Origin: Novakomyces olei | Lineage: Eukaryota; Ascomycota; Novakomycetes; Novakomycetales; Novakomycetaceae | Assembly (NCBI GenBank): GCA_016906335.1 | Contig: JADEYG010000009.1 | Coordinates: forward strand, 493,501 to 557,500 | Direction of reading: 5' to 3' | Length of the DNA stretch: 64,000 bases | Shown: positions 60,409 to 64,000 of the stretch, in pieces | How positions within the stretch are numbered: the first letter of the stretch is position 1 | How the letters are laid out: the number at the start of each line of letters is the position of its first letter | Program-made: the position numbers and the translations under genes | The notes under the pieces: generated by a model | The model's database searches: none | Seen by the model: only the letters and a program-made list of their open reading frames with translations | What the model was told of the DNA's origin: nothing

Positions 60409-61056
60409 TTAAATCGAGCCCAAATCTAATGGTGTGCCTGTCATCAAATGCTCAAGCTGCTGCTCGGCTACAGTGTGCCGAGCACTTTCGCGAAGACAGT
60501 CTCGCTCAAATTTTTCCCACTGCCATAAAGCTTTTCGCGCTTGTCTTGCACTCTCCACCCACTCTTGCTCGATAGAATCCAATTGTACCCTATTGCGTTC
60601 AATCTAAAGTGTCAGCATAAACATTCATGTTTCACTTGGTTCAATGAGCGCAGGTATCGAGTAAAATGCTGTGACAAACACTATCCAAACGCGATGATTC
60701 CACCAAAACCATTCAAACCTTACCTCTGAATCCAGCGCGGGCGTCAATAACGAATTTGCCCTGTCTGGAGCCACGGTATTTGCCGTCATTGTATTTGCCG
60801 CCGTATTACTAGCTGAAGCCACATGGCGCGCACTCATTTCGTGGTTCATTAGTGGCTGATCCTTTTGGCGGTGTTCTTGATCGTCCGCTGGCGTTGATCT
60901 GGCAGGCGCTGGAGACCGTTGGTCTTGATTAGCGAACCGCCATACGTTCCATGCACGCGGCTGACCTGAGCTCTGAGGCCGTTCCCGGTCTGACGTGTGG
61001 GCCGCAGGTTCCCAATGGTGCCTTGCGGGACTGTAAGGAGGCCAGTTGCCATTCAT
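60409..61056 (-). CDS. Coiled-coil protein of unknown function
   Basis: Not recognised. Two exons, 60724-61056 and 60409-60603, phase 0, give 175 aa. The N-terminal two thirds are Pro/Asn/Ala-rich and disordered (MNGNWPPYSPARHHWEP); the second exon is a heptad-like helix: RNRVQLDSIEQEWVESARQA, LWQWEKFERDCLRESARHT, VAEQQLEHLMTG. An in-frame ATG 21 bases upstream is possible. Intron: GTAAGG donor, CTTTAG acceptor. It is divergent from the PIG-Y-like gene with 370 bases between starts. The conserved-looking exon is the coiled coil. A chromatin or scaffold role is only a guess. Confidence 0.55.
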
Positions 61057-61426
61057 TTTCCTGTTTACAAGCAGCAAAAGGCCGGCAGCACTGTCGAAAT
61101 AGTACTGTCGAAATATATTACTGACGAAATATTGTACTCGTGTTGTACTGTCAAAATAAATTTAATTTATTTTAATGATAAAGCAGCTATACAAATATAT
61201 AATAATCCTTTTTTTTTGACATTATTTTGGATCAGTGAGCGCATAATCGACCAAACCCAATAGGTACACTTGGTTACTATACAGACGGCTGGTTTCCTGG
61301 CAGCTGCAGGGTCAGGCAGATGGGCAGATTAGCCTTGGGCAAGGTTCAGAATTGAGCTACAAGCACTGATCCCTGTCTCTGCGAGTTTTTGGCAAAAAGA
61401 TACCCGAAGTTTGGGATTCAATAATA
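61057..61426. other. Divergent promoter region
   Basis: 370 bases between the coiled-coil gene and the PIG-Y-like gene; includes a short duplicated GTACTGTCGAAATA stretch near 61100. No gene seen. Confidence 0.6.
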
Positions 61427-61990
61427 ATGGCTTCTGCTTCTTATGCGGCGCGATTCTCGCCTTCAATGCCCTCACTGTCCTACACTGAACCGAGCCCTCG
61501 GCGCCGTGGAGAGGAGCAATCGTGGTTTATACCTGACGCGACGGCAGCCCGTCGCCAGCACGAGATGTCGCCACAGCAACGCAAGTTGCGAAGACTCAAA
61601 GTGGGTCCCGTCCCGCCTTCGTCGGACGTTATTGGAGTCGTATCTGAAGATGCTGATCAAAGCAGTCTCGATCTTATTGCCTTTGAAGACCTTGCTTATA
61701 CGCGTAAATGGGGCTACGCACTGATCCTTATCTGTTGGGCTGCTTTTGTCCTTGGGCTTGGTGCTGTTACAGGCGCGTGGAAGGCTGCCTTTCATGGATT
61801 TGACTGGCAGCCGCCTTCGCTTAATGTTTTGGTACGCTTGAGCCAAGTAAGGGAGTCGGGCGAAAATGTTATGGACGGATACTATCCTTGCCTCGTAATC
61901 CTTTCGCTTGCCGTAGTTGTATGGACATGGGCTCTCATGAATTGGCTCGGTTTGAAATATTTCCGGCACAGCCCAAGCAATACTTATTAA
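61427..61990 (+). CDS. Two-span membrane protein, PIG-Y/Eri1-like (GPI-GlcNAc transferase)
   Basis: Single exon, 187 aa. A disordered basic N-terminus is followed by two membrane segments: WGYALILICWAAFVLGLGAV (about 100-119) and YYPCLVILSLAVVVWTWALM (about 152-171), then NWLGLKYFRHS and a short tail. Hairpin topology with a YYP motif entering the second span and the ending WxGxKYFRH resemble the fungal PIG-Y/Eri1 family, small regulatory subunits of the enzyme that adds GlcNAc to phosphatidylinositol in GPI-anchor synthesis. The match is from memory of the pattern, so the assignment is tentative; the membrane hairpin itself is clear. The ATG at 61427 is the first in frame. Confidence 0.6.
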   Translation: MASASYAARFSPSMPSLSYTEPSPRRRGEEQSWFIPDATAARRQHEMSPQQRKLRRLKVGPVPPSSDVIGVVSEDADQSSLDLIAFEDLAYTRKWGYALILICWAAFVLGLGAVTGAWKAAFHGFDWQPPSLNVLVRLSQVRESGENVMDGYYPCLVILSLAVVVWTWALMNWLGLKYFRHSPSNTY

Positions 61991-62870
61991 ACTGCGACTC
62001 AAGGGGATGCCAGCTATCATTTTGCCTTTGGTTTTAACTTTTCAATAAAACAATTTCCCCCTTAACAATCGTAACATTTACTAGTTGCGCTTTATGCTTT
62101 GTGAGAAAAATGACATAGGTTTTGGGTTCAATCGGATTTTAGATTTGGTACTTTTTCTTTTTGTCATTGAACAACTAGTTATTTTACTTCAGGTAATGGA
62201 AACGTCTCCGACTTGCTCTGCGCACGTGGAATTACAATTGGGTGACGATGGATGATGATTTTGGTGTATACTTATTTGTTTGTTTGCTTTGCATTATAAT
62301 TTATTATCATCATTCATATTCTTATTGAGACCGGAGGTATAATAAGTGCTGCTTTTAGCGTTGGGAATGAAAATTATGTTCAAGACATAGAGATGCCTTC
62401 TCGCGATTGAACTACGAATCAAACAGCAACCAATTCAACTACGTTTGATAAGATTTGTTTGTTTTAGACATGTAGGTTGAGTTGAGATTTAAAGTTGAAA
62501 ATTGACTATTTTCATTGTCATGAAACGGGAATCTACTACATTACTGTTGAAGAATGATTGTCTATAAAATTGTGATTAAGCATCAACCCAATGCTACGAA
62601 TCTGCAGTTTTTTGCTCGCATGTGGAAATTTGCGATCTTGGGCAGTAAATTCAGGTTTGTATTGTAATCACGGCAGCCGATCCTTCGGATTCTTTTTGCG
62701 GCTTTGAGACAAGGCAGAATAGTTGTTGTGAAAGAATATCAGAAAAAATCTTATTCCGAGATGCTCCACGTCTCTGAGCGTGACTGAATCACTCAAAAGC
62801 AGCATTTGAGTTTACAGCCATTTCACTATTAATACTGAAGCTCGCATGATGTAGAGGTACTTTAGTCATC
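61991..62870. other. Intergenic region with a short hydrophobic leader ORF
   Basis: 880 AT-rich bases. At 62591 an ATG opens a short leader-like frame (MLRICSFLLACGNLRSWAVN) with a possible donor GTTTGT after 62654. Its phase equals that of the next gene's first exon. Not called as a gene; see findings. Confidence 0.5.
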
Positions 62871-63483
62871 ATGCGACTAAAGACCTTTCTCTCTAAGGCA
62901 CTGTGTCTCTGTGCAATCCTACACGGAGCAAAATGTCTACCGGCAGGTACCATTTACTCTAGGGACGCACCAGGTAAAATAGTGGCGCATTTTGCAATAA
63001 TGTTCTTGTTGACGCTTTGTGCAGAAGTACCGAAAATCTTTCTCGTTAAGCATAATACATCGTATGGTGAATTGCAGACGGAACGTGCTTCAATAGTGTA
63101 AACGATTCAATTTCTGCACCTTATTTCTAATCTTGCAGCCACTTTCGCTGTATGACCAATATAGAAAAGACTGGAGGGTCAATTTTACACGAGTTTGCAC
63201 TTCTGTTTAAGTAAGGCATTTCACATCAACACTTGATTTCTTAATAAATCTTTTTCTTTGCTTACCTATTTTCTTAGAGGGTTTGCTGCCGAAGCACCAT
63301 TTTTTATATTTGAAACATTAAAAAAACGCTACTCGCCTTCTTTAATACTCGAGTTGTCCACACATGCCGCAGGTATGAATAGTTTACTTTCTCAAGTTAC
63401 ATTTTGCTGATCAAATGTATGTGGAATAAAGTGGCCGATTTGATTTCACAGGATATGGTACCTTGATGCAAGACATAGCTTGA
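62871..63483 (+). CDS. Small secreted protein of unknown function, five exons
   Basis: Not recognised. Five short exons, 62871-62973, 63025-63097, 63139-63210, 63278-63372 and 63452-63483, join exactly in phase to 124 aa plus stop; the four introns (51, 41, 67 and 79 bases) have GTAAAA, GTAAAC, GTAAGG and GTATGA donors and CAG/TAG acceptors. The start MRLKTFLSKALCLCAILHGA is a signal peptide. Mature part: VPKIFLVKHNTSYGELQTER, ASIVHFRCMTNIEKTGG, SILHEFALLFKGFAAEAPF, FIFETLKKRYSPSLILELST, and HAAGYGTLMQDIA. One NTS glycosylation site; two or three cysteines, most in the leader. No single open frame reveals it. The size and leader fit a secreted effector-like or cell-surface protein, but no function can be given. 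Confidence 0.6.
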
Positions 63484-64000
63484 TTTCTTTTTCACGACTC
63501 AAATGAGCTCAATAACGGCGCAAGCAGAATTAAAAGGCCAGCCTACAGAAATAGATATATACAGGATTAAAATACAAACAGAGAGCTTTCTTAGCGTGTG
63601 TTTCTAATACAATATATAGTTTTTTGGTTTACTTTTTTGGGCTGTATTGCTATTTTCTAGACAAATTGAGGTAAAACGTACTCAGCAAACGTGCAGCAAT
63701 GCTATAGGACAGATTCTGATTAAGTTCATTTTGTCATGAATGCACTTTTAACGCAAATGAGTATATAACGTTCAGGAACCGGAAATATTTGAGATGCTAC
63801 TAATACATCGTCCGTGTTTTCCCCTTGTGCATTTTATCTTCATTCCTAAATTCACGAGTTGCACTCTAGCCTTTTAGACTGTATCGTCTTCGCATCATTT
63901 ACGTAATGCTCCGCTTATGTTTGTTCCTGCGACTCTGTCTTGCTACATCGGAGAGCTACAAATTTTTTGATGTTCGGACAATATAATTAATAAAACATCT
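63484..64000. other. Right edge, possible start of another leader-type gene
   Basis: 517 bases. At 63905-63907 an ATG opens MLRLCLFLRLCLATSESYKF, again a hydrophobic leader, before a stop; the window ends soon after, so a spliced continuation cannot be judged. Confidence 0.4.

Overview
The window is nuclear DNA of a fungus, most likely an ascomycete or other early-diverging dikaryan. The support is a set of fungal-type genes (a WBP1-type OST48, a Fur-type NCS1 permease, ORM, Ede1, Air1/2, Pin4, Yhm2, Coa1, a HAM1-like lipid-transfer protein) together with a complex I subunit, many short spliceosomal introns, CTAAC/CTAAT branch sites close to the 3' splice site, and moderately AT-rich intergenic DNA full of microsatellites. 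I cannot fix the species. There is no operon, prophage, CRISPR array, rRNA, recognisable tRNA or intact transposon.

I reconstructed 27 gene models by joining exons in phase; all close to a multiple of three. Left to right: WBP1/OST48 (+); Fur-type permease (-); YPT1/Rab1 (-); WSS1 DNA-protein crosslink protease (-); HAM1-like lipid-transfer protein (+); H2A.Z (-); PIN4-like RRM/R3H protein (-); mitochondrial 2-methylisocitrate lyase ICL2 (+); alpha-tubulin (+); TRM6 (+); LSM14/SCD6 (+); complex I NDUFB10/PDSW (-); a membrane-anchored acyl-CoA-binding protein of ACBD5/Atg37 type (+); COA1 (-); TFIIH SSL1 (-); EDE1 (+); DDHD phospholipase (+); an unknown secreted or membrane-leader protein (+); ORM (-); AIR1/2 (+); an LSB1/PIN3-like SH3 protein (+); a SLY41-type transporter (+); YHM2 citrate carrier (+); two unknown small genes (+ and -); a PIG-Y/Eri1-like ER membrane protein (+); and an unknown five-exon small secreted protein (+).

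The genes form no single pathway. Themes recur: ER and secretion (OST48, Ypt1, Orm, Sly41, PIG-Y-like), mitochondrial metabolism (ICL2, NDUFB10, COA1, YHM2), RNA handling (TRM6, SCD6, AIR, PIN4), endocytosis (EDE1, LSB1-like) and lipid handling (HAM1-like, ACBP, DDHD, ORM). 

The most interesting signals are in gene structure. There are several exons of 11-17 nt, a GC-AG intron, a high share of AAG (not YAG) 3' splice sites, and a strong decoy acceptor in SCD6. At the right edge lies a small secreted-protein gene flanked by two further hydrophobic 'MLR' leader ORFs.
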